This document shows, one piece after another, positions 55,615-64,000 of a stretch of 64,000 bases of DNA. Position numbers and translations under genes: made by a program. The DNA comes from Bowmanella denitrificans (GTDB taxonomy: Bacteria; Pseudomonadota; Gammaproteobacteria; Enterobacterales; Alteromonadaceae). How positions within the stretch are numbered: the stretch's first letter is position 1; each line of letters begins with the position of its first letter. The notes under the pieces were generated by a model. It ran no database searches. It saw nothing but the letters and a program-made list of their open reading frames with translations, and was not told the DNA's origin. The DNA lies in the NCBI RefSeq assembly GCF_002887595.1, contig NZ_PEBU01000010.1:62001-126000 (forward strand), written 5' to 3'.

Positions 55615-58600
55615 ATGAGACGAGGATTATTACCAACCGCCCTGCTCAGCAGTGCAGGACTGTTGGTCAGCCACAGCCTGTTGGCGGCACCGGGAACGCC
55701 GAACATTGCCTGGATGGAAACTACTTACTCTGCCCCTGCACAGTACACAGTGCAGTGGAATATGTGGTGGGGCAACAATGGCGACACCTGGCATTTACTG
55801 GAAAATGGCGCCGTCGTCCATACCGCCAGTCTGACCCCTAATGGCCAGAATGCCCAGAACGGGCAGTTGCAGCTAAGTAAAACCGGCGGCGGCAATTTCG
55901 CCTACCAGGTCAAACTATGTGATACCTCGGTCACACCGGAGTCTTGCAGTCAAAGCAATATCACCAACATCAGCGTATCCGGCGGCGCGGTTAATCAGCC
56001 CCCCGTGGTAAATGCCGGTAGCGATCAATCTGTTGAAATCGGCAATGCCGCCAGCCTCAATGGCAGCGTGCAGGACGATGGCCTGTCATCGCCTTTGACC
56101 AGCAGTTGGGCCAGCCAATCCGGCCCAGGCACTGTGACTTTTGCCGACGCAACCGCTCCTACAACTACTGCAACATTTAGTGCAACAGGTACTTATGTGC
56201 TTAGGCTGACGGCTAACGACGGCGAATTCAGCGCTTTTGATGACGTTCAGGTGACAGTGGCCGATGTGGCAGCCAATCAACCACCGGTGGCCAATGCCGG
56301 CGCCGACGCCAATGCATCCCCCAATGTGGCGCTGGCACTCAGTGGCAGTTATCAGGATGACGGTAAGAGCGGCCCGGTTACCGAAACCTGGAGCAAGGTA
56401 TCCGGCCCCGGTAATGTGAGTTTCAGCAATGCCAATGCCGGTAATACCCAGGCCACCTTTGATGCGGTCGGCAGTTATGTGCTGGCCTACACGGTGAATG
56501 ACACTGAGTTTAGCGACAGCGACCAGTTAAATGTCACTGTTGCCACGGGTCCTGCCCCTGAAGCCCCGGCCACACCAGCCATTGCCTGGATGCCGACAGA
56601 GGCTGAACTGACCAATGGCAGCGTGGATATCACGGTGCGCTGGAATATGTACTGGGGTAAAAACGGCAATCAATGGCGACTGCTGCAAAACGGTACGCAG
56701 GTACACAGCGCCCCACTTACCGCCAGTGGTAACAGTGCCCAATCAGGACAACATACCGTAACCCTGACCCAGGGCGGCAGCTATAGCTTTGTGGTTGCCC
56801 TGTGTAATGTATCTGGCAATCAGGAAGCCTGTACCAACAGCAATGCAGCCACAGTCACCGTAGCCGGTGGGGGCGGTGAACCTATTGTTAATTGTGGTCC
56901 CGGCACCGCAGCCGGTTTGTGTTTGCCCTATCGTGCCGATCAGGTCGACCTGTATGTTAAGGGCTGGCCGAATACGCTTGCCATGGGCACCCTGGTAGAC
57001 AATGACCCGGCTGATAACGCTGAGCTGGCTGCCTCTAAGGTCAATGCTATTTACCAATATGCCGGTGATGGTGTGCGAGGTCAGTTGCTGACGCCTGATG
57101 CCACCCGCCAGACTATTGCTCAGGCCAGACAGATTGACAGTCAGGTACGACCGGTCTTGGTAGCCACCACCGCCAATGCCAGCACAGGCACAGATCTGGG
57201 CTCTGAAGATATTCTCACCTATGCAAATCTGGTAGTGCATTACCGCAATCTGATTCGCCAGGCGGCACAGATGCAATTGGCCAAAGACGCCAACCATCAA
57301 CACCCGGCCACCCTGTTGCTGAACGGCGAATTGCTGGGCCAATGGTTTGGAGCACAGAACGACTTTGCCACCTTGTTTGGCAGCCAGGGTAACTGGACAC
57401 CGGTACAAGTAGTGCAGGCACTGCAGGAAGCCATCAGCCTGGACAGCGGTTATCAATTGCTGGATAACAGCGGCAATCCGCAAAGCCTGGGCAGTTTATA
57501 CAATCTGAACAACTTGCAAAGCGAAGCCGCTGGCCTGCTCAGCGACGACCTTAAAGGTTGGATCCAGTCCCAACACTTTATTCTGAAGCGCTTCAGCCCA
57601 GACGTGCCCTTCGCCTGGGTGGTGAATCTGGAAGGACCAGCCAACACCGCGACATTACAGGCACAGTATTCAGGTCTGCAGGCTGTGTGGAACGGCGCTT
57701 CTGAACCTATGGCCGCCTTTATCCACGAGCTGGGACTGTTTGATGACGTCGATTTGCGCCCGGACTTCCTTGCCTTTGACAAAGGTAATGACGATGGTTT
57801 CTCGCCAAGTGGCAAAGCGCTGCATGGTTTTGGCCCCCGTCAATGGGAAAATTACCTGAACTATGTACGTCAAATCAGCGACTACTTCGAAGTTCCCGCC
57901 ATGCTGTGGCAACTGCCAGGCGGCCATCTGGCCACCAATGGCGAAGCCACCGGTAGTTATGATCTGGCAAATCATTCCGCCAGTGCCGGCAGCTACTTTA
58001 TGGGTGACAAGAACATTGGCACTAACCTGTCGGCGATCCGCCCGGCGGTGCTGAATATCGCCCTGGATGCCAACAACTATGACAACGCTACCAGCGTCGC
58101 GGCCTTGCTTGGACAGGAAAGCAACCATGACTGGGGGGTTAGTCGCCTACGTCATGCCGCCTTTGCCAACGTGTTCGCCATTTTGTGGGGCAGCCCCACC
58201 AGTACCACCGTGGTGCCACTGGGTAGTCATAACGACAATGGCTGGCTGAAAAACAAAATTGTGGCCTACCAGGATAACGGCGGCGTGCCGCTGTACCATA
58301 TCGCCGGGCCAAGCAGTTCCAACCCATTAACCTCTATTCCCGCGCTGAACACCGAGTTGGAAAGCATTGAATCTGTGGTGAACAATGAGGTGTTCCTGTA
58401 TCAGACCCCGTCTAATTCGTGGATCCCATCTACGGTGTACAAGTGGGGCGACTTCCTGTCGGCGCTGAATGCCATGCATAACCAGGGTGTGGGCGATGTG
58501 AAGTTCTGGCTGATTGACGAAAACGCCGATGAAGCCACCAACATTCTGTATGCCAAAGTCGCCATTGCGGCCTTCCTGGCACAAAGTATGAAGGAAACCA

Positions 58601-59523
58601 TTCAGTACAATGCCTGCGATGAGAACAACTGGTCAATCAACACCGGCGACCCGGTTAACTATCCGTTGTCTTCGTCTTGTGGCCAGTTACAGCAAGACTA
58701 CTCGGACTATGGCGTCAATCCCGCCACCGGCAATGACTACCCGTATTCCTGTCCGGTCAATATGAAGATGGAGATGACCGCGGTAACCCATGCCAAATGG
58801 TATGGTGCACCAGCCCCGTTGTTTGTGGCTCCGGATAGCGTACTGGAAGAACAAGGCTTACTGGTAAACGGCCATGTAGGTAAATGGAACTACTCTGCAG
58901 ATTGCAGCGGCCAAACCGGCAGCGCCGATCTGACTAAACAAGCCTGGCTACGTGACGAGTGTAAAGTGTACGACGAGCAAAAAGCCGGTAAATTTATCTG
59001 GGACGGCAGCGCCGGTAAGTCAGTGGAAGGCTGTGGCTGGTGGGGTCGTGGTGTGATTCAAACCACTGGCCGCTTCAATTTCGGTAAGCTGAATCACTTC
59101 CTGGGTCGCAGCCATGTGGATCCCGACCTGGTCGGTCAGGTGGTTGAAGGTATGCAGGTGGTCGCCGCCCCCAGCAACCCGCTGTACGGCGATATGGACC
59201 TGTGCCAAAACCCGGAACTGGTGTGCAGCACCGAGGAACACAAAGAAATCAAATGGATTGCCGGCCTGTTCTACTGGATGAACGAAGTACAGGGCTATGA
59301 CAATACCGGTGGCCCCTATGAAGGCTGGAACTACTATCAGGAACTGAAGGCTTATGTGGCCGGCGGTTTGCAGGGCAGTGGTTTTATTGATGATATTTCC
59401 GGTATCGTCAACCGCGGCTGTCCCGACAGCACCTGCCCCATCAGCGGACCGGTAGACGGTCTGGCTGACAGAAAAGCCAATTTCTTTAAAGTACTGCAAG
59501 CCATGGGTCTGAATCCCCAGTAA
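55615..59523 (+). CDS. Secreted modular chitinase with GH19-like C-terminal domain
   Basis: A 1302-residue exported protein. Order: signal peptide (1-25), ChiA-N-like beta domain (27-122: YTVQWNMWWGNNGDTWHLLENG), PKD-like (128-216), PKD-like (222-309), second ChiA-N-like domain (318-416: ITVRWNMYWGKNGNQWRLLQNG), a region of about 500 residues of unassigned fold (426-925), and a GH19-like domain (930-1300). In the last, AQSMKETIQY (Glu994) resembles the first catalytic Glu region and GCGWWGRGVIQTTGRFNFGKL (1140-1160) the GRG motif of GH19. The likely task is chitin binding and hydrolysis outside the cell. The start at 55615 has AGGA at nine bases. A strong hairpin follows. Confidence 0.85.
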   Translation: MRRGLLPTALLSSAGLLVSHSLLAAPGTPNIAWMETTYSAPAQYTVQWNMWWGNNGDTWHLLENGAVVHTASLTPNGQNAQNGQLQLSKTGGGNFAYQVKLCDTSVTPESCSQSNITNISVSGGAVNQPPVVNAGSDQSVEIGNAASLNGSVQDDGLSSPLTSSWASQSGPGTVTFADATAPTTTATFSATGTYVLRLTANDGEFSAFDDVQVTVADVAANQPPVANAGADANASPNVALALSGSYQDDGKSGPVTETWSKVSGPGNVSFSNANAGNTQATFDAVGSYVLAYTVNDTEFSDSDQLNVTVATGPAPEAPATPAIAWMPTEAELTNGSVDITVRWNMYWGKNGNQWRLLQNGTQVHSAPLTASGNSAQSGQHTVTLTQGGSYSFVVALCNVSGNQEACTNSNAATVTVAGGGGEPIVNCGPGTAAGLCLPYRADQVDLYVKGWPNTLAMGTLVDNDPADNAELAASKVNAIYQYAGDGVRGQLLTPDATRQTIAQARQIDSQVRPVLVATTANASTGTDLGSEDILTYANLVVHYRNLIRQAAQMQLAKDANHQHPATLLLNGELLGQWFGAQNDFATLFGSQGNWTPVQVVQALQEAISLDSGYQLLDNSGNPQSLGSLYNLNNLQSEAAGLLSDDLKGWIQSQHFILKRFSPDVPFAWVVNLEGPANTATLQAQYSGLQAVWNGASEPMAAFIHELGLFDDVDLRPDFLAFDKGNDDGFSPSGKALHGFGPRQWENYLNYVRQISDYFEVPAMLWQLPGGHLATNGEATGSYDLANHSASAGSYFMGDKNIGTNLSAIRPAVLNIALDANNYDNATSVAALLGQESNHDWGVSRLRHAAFANVFAILWGSPTSTTVVPLGSHNDNGWLKNKIVAYQDNGGVPLYHIAGPSSSNPLTSIPALNTELESIESVVNNEVFLYQTPSNSWIPSTVYKWGDFLSALNAMHNQGVGDVKFWLIDENADEATNILYAKVAIAAFLAQSMKETIQYNACDENNWSINTGDPVNYPLSSSCGQLQQDYSDYGVNPATGNDYPYSCPVNMKMEMTAVTHAKWYGAPAPLFVAPDSVLEEQGLLVNGHVGKWNYSADCSGQTGSADLTKQAWLRDECKVYDEQKAGKFIWDGSAGKSVEGCGWWGRGVIQTTGRFNFGKLNHFLGRSHVDPDLVGQVVEGMQVVAAPSNPLYGDMDLCQNPELVCSTEEHKEIKWIAGLFYWMNEVQGYDNTGGPYEGWNYYQELKAYVAGGLQGSGFIDDISGIVNRGCPDSTCPISGPVDGLADRKANFFKVLQAMGLNPQ

Positions 59524-59534
59524 CTGCAAGTCAC

Positions 59535-59564
59535 ACCATCACCCGATTAACATCGGGTGATGGT
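59535..59564. terminator. Strong hairpin between chitinase and thioesterase genes
   Basis: A 13-base-pair perfect stem, ACCATCACCCGAT/ATCGGGTGATGGT, with loop TAAC. No T run on either side. Probably protects 3' ends or stops convergent transcripts. Confidence 0.7.
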
Positions 59565-59635
59565 ACTTCCCTGCTATGTTTGCCGCATTTTCCGCCATGT
59601 GATTTATCGCCGGGCGAACCCTGAATATATCTCCC

Positions 59636-60115
59636 TTAACCCACCATATAGGTACCAGTACCAAAGGCAATATGCTCACCGTGCTCGTTATGCAATTCCA
59701 TTCTGCATACCGCCACCCTGCTGCCTTTACGGATCACACTGGCGGTGGCAATAAATTCTTCGCCCTTACCGGGGCGCAAATAATCAACCCGCATATCTAT
59801 GGTGCCAATCCGCGCCAGCCGCTGCTGAAATTGCTCCAGGGTAAGATCTTCCATGTCCCGCACCACATGCAAAATGGCCATTAACCCACCCACGGTATCC
59901 AGCACCGCGGCCGTGACACCACCATGCAGAATTTTCTGGATCGGATTGCCCATCAGCCCGTCGTGCCAGGGTAAACGCACTTCCACACCTTCACCGTCAA
60001 ACTGACTGATTTGCAGCCCCAGCAAGTGGTTAAACGGCATATGGTCGCGAAATACGCCGGCCACGTAATCCGCCAATTGGCGGCTGTCCAGCAAGGTAGT
60101 CTTTTGCATTGTCAT
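59636..60115 (-). CDS. yigI: Acyl-CoA thioesterase YigI (PaaI-type hotdog fold)
   Basis: A 159-residue hotdog-fold thioesterase. The PaaI-like motif is QKILHGGVTAAVLDTVGGLMA, and RIGTIDMRVDYLRPGKGEEFIATA with ELHNEHGEHIAFGTGTYMVG closely matches E. coli YigI, a medium/long-chain acyl-CoA thioesterase. In E. coli yigI is near pldA and recQ; here it is 2.1 kb from recQ, a partly conserved neighbourhood. Starts at 60115 (MTMQ) and 60109 (MQKT) are both possible. Confidence 0.9.
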   Translation of the reverse strand: MTMQKTTLLDSRQLADYVAGVFRDHMPFNHLLGLQISQFDGEGVEVRLPWHDGLMGNPIQKILHGGVTAAVLDTVGGLMAILHVVRDMEDLTLEQFQQRLARIGTIDMRVDYLRPGKGEEFIATASVIRKGSRVAVCRMELHNEHGEHIAFGTGTYMVG

Positions 60116-60354
60116 TCTTTCTGGTTGGACCTGTTCCCATCATAGCAGCCCGGCCCAGGGACTTGGCAAGACATACAGATATTCACGAATTCTGACGCCC
60201 CCTAACCACAACTCACAAAGCTTTACAAAGGCTGCACAGATTGAATTATCCGCCCCGCCTAGACTGCCCCCGAAGCCACCGCTCACGTTGCCAATGGGTC
60301 CTCTGATGCGGGCGGTGCGCTTCTTCTGGATATAACCGAACCAACGAGGGATCA

Positions 60355-62172
60355 ATGCACCGGCAACTTCATGCTTTTGGCTGGTTTTTGCTTATTAATG
60401 CTGGGCTGGCCTGTGTGATCAGCATCCGCTACTTTGCCTACACACACTGGGAATGGCCGGGGCCAGCTGTGGTTTACGCCGCGCTGTCTGTGCTGGGCCA
60501 AATGCCGCTGCTGGTATCATTGTGTGGTGCATTGGCACTGCCCTCATTGCTTATCCGTCAGCCGGTTGTGCGGCATGCATTACTGGCACTGCTGGCGACC
60601 TTCAGCCTGGCCTTGCTGATAGTCGATACCCAAATCTACGCGCAATTTCGCTTTCACCTTAACTCCATGATCCTGACAATGTTGCTGTCCGGCGGCATGG
60701 TGGAATTTAGCAACTTAACTTACGGCATCTCAGTACTGGTTGTATTAACCCTGTTTACCCTGCAATGGCATCTGCTCGGGTATTTATCGCAGCGCCCGGG
60801 GTTACTGAACTTAACACTGGGCAGACGCATTACCGGTTTGGCCCTACTGGCACTTTTAACGACCCACATCAGTCATGTATTTGCCGCCGCCACTTATTAT
60901 CAACCCGTCGTGCGTCAGGGCGATGTATTACCGCTGTTTTTCCCCACCACCGCCAACAGCTTGCTGGCGCGCTGGCAGCTTATTGATGAGGCTTCCTCAC
61001 CACACAGATTTAAATCCACCAGCAATGACCAGTTGGCTTACCCTGCCGCCCCGCTGGCCGTGCAAAAACCGGCTGTGTTGCCTGACATTCTGGTGATTAT
61101 GCTGGACAGTTGGCGATATGATGCGTTTAACCCGCAAGCCACCCCGAATCTGTGGCACTTTGCCCAACAGGGCGTGGTACTGAATAACCATTATTCCAGT
61201 GGCCACGCGACTCGTATGGGAATGTTTGGCTTGTTTTATGGATTACCAGGCAGCTACTGGTCAGCCTTTCTGGCAGCACAGCAAACGCCATTGCTGATAG
61301 ACCGCCTGCAGGCTTTGCACTACCAAATGGGTATTTTTGCCTCGGCGCACCTGCGCCGCCCGGAATTTCACCGCACGGTATTTGCTGGCATCCCAAACCT
61401 GCGAGACAGCACAGAAGGGCCATCGCCTGCGGCCAGAGACCTGCAAATTACCCGGGAATGGCTGGACTGGCAGGCACAGCGTTCAGCCACTCAGCCTGCC
61501 TTCAGTTTGTTATTCTTCGATGCGTTGCATGGCTATGATGTACCAGCAGACTATCCGCCCAGATTTGAACCTATGCTGGATGCAGTCAATCATCTGGCCC
61601 TGAACCAGGATTATGATCCTGCACCTTTGCACAATCGTTACCTGACTGCCGCGCATTTTATCGACCAACAGGCCGCAACGGTGTTATCCGCTTTGCAAGA
61701 AAGCGGCAGACTGGAACATACCCTGGTGATCATCACCTCGGATCATGGCGAGGAATTCAACGACAACCGCCAGAATTACTGGGGACACGGCAGTAACTTC
61801 AGTCAGGCACAGGTCAAGGTACCAATGGCGGTGGTCGGCCCGGGCGCAGAGCTACTCAAGGAACTGGCATCTTCAGGCGCGCTTACAAGCCATCTGGATC
61901 TTGCCCCCAGCTTACTTCGCCACTATCTGGGTGTGCAGAACCCGGTGGCCGATATAGCCGTCGGCATGGATTGGTTCTCAACGCCGAAGACCAGACAGTT
62001 TGTGCTCAGTAGCGGCTATGAACAGTTTGCATTGCTGTTTGACGAGGGTCCCGTACATGTTACCCATATGGGCCACGAAACGCTGAACTGGCAGAATCAG
62101 CCACAACCACGGGCGCTGGACAGCAACAACATTCAACAGGCCATGTTGCAAATGAGCCACTTTTATCGCTGA
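60355..62172 (+). CDS. LapC/YejM-like inner-membrane protein with sulfatase-fold domain
   Basis: A 605-residue protein. The N-terminal part (about 1-215, DUF3413-like) has five hydrophobic segments (for example WFLLINAGLACVISIRYFAY). The periplasmic part (about 240-600) has the alkaline phosphatase/sulfatase fold: DILVIMLDSWRYDAFNPQATPNL, NNHYSSGHATRMGMFGLFYGLPG and VIITSDHGEEFNDN. In E. coli YejM (PbgA/LapC) controls LpxC turnover and so LPS synthesis. This is probably the same group, but I have not excluded a related paralogue. recQ lies 66 bases downstream. Confidence 0.85.
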   Translation: MHRQLHAFGWFLLINAGLACVISIRYFAYTHWEWPGPAVVYAALSVLGQMPLLVSLCGALALPSLLIRQPVVRHALLALLATFSLALLIVDTQIYAQFRFHLNSMILTMLLSGGMVEFSNLTYGISVLVVLTLFTLQWHLLGYLSQRPGLLNLTLGRRITGLALLALLTTHISHVFAAATYYQPVVRQGDVLPLFFPTTANSLLARWQLIDEASSPHRFKSTSNDQLAYPAAPLAVQKPAVLPDILVIMLDSWRYDAFNPQATPNLWHFAQQGVVLNNHYSSGHATRMGMFGLFYGLPGSYWSAFLAAQQTPLLIDRLQALHYQMGIFASAHLRRPEFHRTVFAGIPNLRDSTEGPSPAARDLQITREWLDWQAQRSATQPAFSLLFFDALHGYDVPADYPPRFEPMLDAVNHLALNQDYDPAPLHNRYLTAAHFIDQQAATVLSALQESGRLEHTLVIITSDHGEEFNDNRQNYWGHGSNFSQAQVKVPMAVVGPGAELLKELASSGALTSHLDLAPSLLRHYLGVQNPVADIAVGMDWFSTPKTRQFVLSSGYEQFALLFDEGPVHVTHMGHETLNWQNQPQPRALDSNNIQQAMLQMSHFYR

Positions 62173-62238
62173 TTGCGGTCATGAATTCCTGATAACTTTG
62201 GGGTAGACTAGCGGCCCTGTTTTTCTGACCCCGAAACC

Positions 62239-64000
62239 ATGTCTGACGTTCTGGCCTCCCCCCTAACACAACCCACCCCGGCAAGCGTATTGCGGGAAGT
62301 GTTCGGCTACGACAGTTTCCGGCCCGGTCAGGAACAAGTCATTCTGGCCTGCCTGGACGGACAGGACAGTCTGGTACTGATGCCCACCGGCGGCGGTAAG
62401 TCGCTGTGCTACCAGGTGCCGGCACTGCTGCTACCCGGCCTGACCCTGGTGGTGTCTCCGCTGATTTCATTGATGAAAGATCAGGTGGATGCCTTACATG
62501 CCTCCGGCGTCAGTGCCGCCTATCTGACCTCAGCGCTGACCCGCCCCGAGCAACTTAACCTGCTGGCCGGCGTGCAGGATGGTAAATACAAACTGTTGTA
62601 TGTGGCCCCGGAACGGCTGGTCCAGCCAGAATTTATTCAGCGTTTGCAACATATTCAGGTCAGCCTGTTTGCCATTGATGAAGCCCACTGCGTGTCACAC
62701 TGGGGCCATGACTTTCGCCATGACTATATGGCCCTTGGCCAGCTTAAGCACTTCTTTCCCCATGTGCCAATGATGGGGCTGACCGCCACAGCCGACCCGG
62801 CCACTCGCATGGATATACTGCAGCAACTTCGTTTGCACCAACCCATGATCTATCAGGGCAGTTTTGACCGCCCCAATATTCGCTACACCCAGTTGCAGAA
62901 ATACAAGCCCATGGAACAGCTTGAAGCCTATATAAAGGGCCAGGAAGGCAGCGGCATTATTTACTGTAACAGCCGCAAAAAGGTGGAAGATGTAGCCTTT
63001 AAACTGGCCAATCGTGGGATTAACTGTGCCGGTTACCATGCCGGTATGGAAGCCGAGATCCGTGACATTACCCAGCGTAACTTTCTTAAAGACAATATTG
63101 ATGTGATTGTTGCCACTGTTGCGTTCGGCATGGGCATCAATAAACCGAATGTGCGCTACGTGGTGCATTTTGATCTGCCCCGTACCATCGAGTCTTACTA
63201 TCAGGAAACCGGCCGCGCCGGGCGGGACGGCAGCCCGGCCGAAGCACTGTTGTTGTTTGACGAAAAAGATGTGGCGCGCATTCGTGAATGGATCAGTCTC
63301 ACCGACAATCCTCACCGTCAGGAAGTGGAGCTGCAACGCTTTGCTGCCATGGAGGCCTTTGCCGAAGCGCAAACCTGTCGGCGCCAGGTGTTGCTGAACT
63401 ACTTTGGTGAATACAACGCCTCGGCCTGCGGCAACTGTGATATCTGCCTGGATCCCCCCAAGGCCTTTGACGGCACGGTAGCCGCGCAGAAAGTCCTGTC
63501 CTGCATCTACCGTCTGAACCAATCGGTGGCCAGCCAGTATCTGATCGATGTATTGCGCGGTAAAAAGCTAAAACGTATTGTCGACAGCGGCCATGACCAA
63601 CTCAGCACCTATGGTATAGGTAAAGACGAAAGTGATGCCTGGTGGCACAACCTGATCAATCAACTGATACACCAGGGGCTGGTCAGGGTGGATATTACCC
63701 AGAATGCCATGCTTAAACTGAATGAAGCCGCCCGCGCGGTACTCAAAGGGGAATTACCTGTTAGTCTGGCCGTGCCCAGAATGAGTTTGAATCTGGGTAA
63801 AAAAGCCAAGCTGGATAACCGCAACTACGACAGGGCGCTGTTTGCCAAATTGAAAAAGCTGCGCAAAGCCATTGCCGAAGAAGACGAAGTACCACCTTTT
63901 GTTGTGTTTTCCGATATGACGTTGTCGCATATGGCAGAAATCCTCCCCACCAGCGAGCGCGATATGTTGCAGGTCAGCGGTGTAGGTCAAACCAAACTGA
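62239..64000 (+). CDS. recQ: ATP-dependent DNA helicase RecQ (partial, runs off the window)
   Basis: The frame is open from ATG 62239 to the last base (587 complete codons), about 20 short of a typical RecQ. It has the N-terminal FGYDSFRPGQEQVI motif, Walker A TGGGKSLCYQ, DEAH box DEAHCVSHWGHDFRHDY, and GMGINKPNVRYVVHFDLP with QETGRAGRDG. A zinc-binding RQC domain shows CRRQVLLNYFGE, then CGNCDIC. The HRDC domain begins near AEILPTSERDMLQVSGVGQTKL. RecQ acts in recombination and restart of stalled forks. The aromatic-rich loop reads CVSHWGHDFRHDY rather than the more usual CISQWGHDFRPEY. Confidence 0.95.
   Translation, partial: MSDVLASPLTQPTPASVLREVFGYDSFRPGQEQVILACLDGQDSLVLMPTGGGKSLCYQVPALLLPGLTLVVSPLISLMKDQVDALHASGVSAAYLTSALTRPEQLNLLAGVQDGKYKLLYVAPERLVQPEFIQRLQHIQVSLFAIDEAHCVSHWGHDFRHDYMALGQLKHFFPHVPMMGLTATADPATRMDILQQLRLHQPMIYQGSFDRPNIRYTQLQKYKPMEQLEAYIKGQEGSGIIYCNSRKKVEDVAFKLANRGINCAGYHAGMEAEIRDITQRNFLKDNIDVIVATVAFGMGINKPNVRYVVHFDLPRTIESYYQETGRAGRDGSPAEALLLFDEKDVARIREWISLTDNPHRQEVELQRFAAMEAFAEAQTCRRQVLLNYFGEYNASACGNCDICLDPPKAFDGTVAAQKVLSCIYRLNQSVASQYLIDVLRGKKLKRIVDSGHDQLSTYGIGKDESDAWWHNLINQLIHQGLVRVDITQNAMLKLNEAARAVLKGELPVSLAVPRMSLNLGKKAKLDNRNYDRALFAKLKKLRKAIAEEDEVPPFVVFSDMTLSHMAEILPTSERDMLQVSGVGQTKL

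Noticed and set aside
49849-62172. FGE-fold protein as activator of the sulfatase-fold protein
   Set aside because: The FGE-fold protein lacks the catalytic cysteines, and LapC/YejM-type proteins are not active sulfatases needing formylglycine. The two genes lie 8.6 kb apart.

Overview
The window reads as a contiguous piece of chromosome from a marine, chitin-using gammaproteobacterium, most likely of the Alteromonadaceae. This is an inference from protein resemblance and gene order; no rRNA is present. Supporting signs are enterobacterial-style neighbourhoods (recG, rsmJ, ubiD-fre, yifB beside ilvLGMEDA, ilvY/ilvC, yigI near recQ) combined with secreted proteins carrying PKD and chitin-binding modules. 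The DNA is about half G+C and genes are tightly packed. I saw no phage, transposase, integrase, CRISPR array, tRNA or rRNA.

Layout. 1-6.3 kb: a gene tail, recG-rsmJ, then two efflux-type transporters (DHA2 MFS, EamA) with a divergent LysR regulator. 6.3-14.4 kb: a secreted subtilase with two chitin-binding modules, an M14 carboxypeptidase, an arylamine N-acetyltransferase and a 1217-residue propeller sensor kinase, all on the minus strand. 14.7-25.2 kb: two RND efflux systems, each with a TetR regulator and a clear palindromic operator candidate; the second also carries a small tautomerase. 25.2-33.2 kb: ccoG-srkA, a cobalamin riboswitch with btuB, a glutaminase, and two tandem dsbA genes. 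33.3-37.0 kb: fre-ubiD (minus strand) and small conserved genes ending in ubiK. 37.4-40.4 kb: a GlxA-type AraC regulator, a MAPEG protein, a small membrane protein and an MFS transporter, with a long palindrome. 40.6-47.3 kb: the complete ilvGMEDA operon with a leader peptide and attenuator that are too small for routine gene calling. 47.4-55.4 kb: a TRIC-type channel, yifB/comM, a PEGA/FGE-fold secreted protein, a 50-bp tandem-repeat array, an EamA permease, and divergent ilvY/ilvC. 55.6-64 kb: a 1302-residue modular chitinase, a yigI thioesterase, a LapC/YejM-like sulfatase-fold membrane protein, and recQ, cut by the window end.

How the genes work together. Branched-chain amino acid synthesis is nearly complete here: IlvA makes 2-oxobutanoate, IlvGM makes acetohydroxy acids, IlvC reduces and isomerises them, IlvD dehydrates, IlvE transaminates. 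It has two control points: ribosome-mediated attenuation for ilvGMEDA and IlvY for ilvC. The chitin-binding protease and modular chitinase suggest attack on protein-covered chitin. Neither RND system has its own outer-membrane channel, so both probably share a TolC-like protein encoded elsewhere.

Most worth a second look: the unassigned domain of about 500 residues inside the chitinase, the array of bipartite palindromic repeats at 51.8-52.0 kb, the ilv leader/attenuator, the two TetR operators, the CPHC/CPAC DsbA pair, and the FGE-fold protein that lacks the usual C-terminal cysteine pair.
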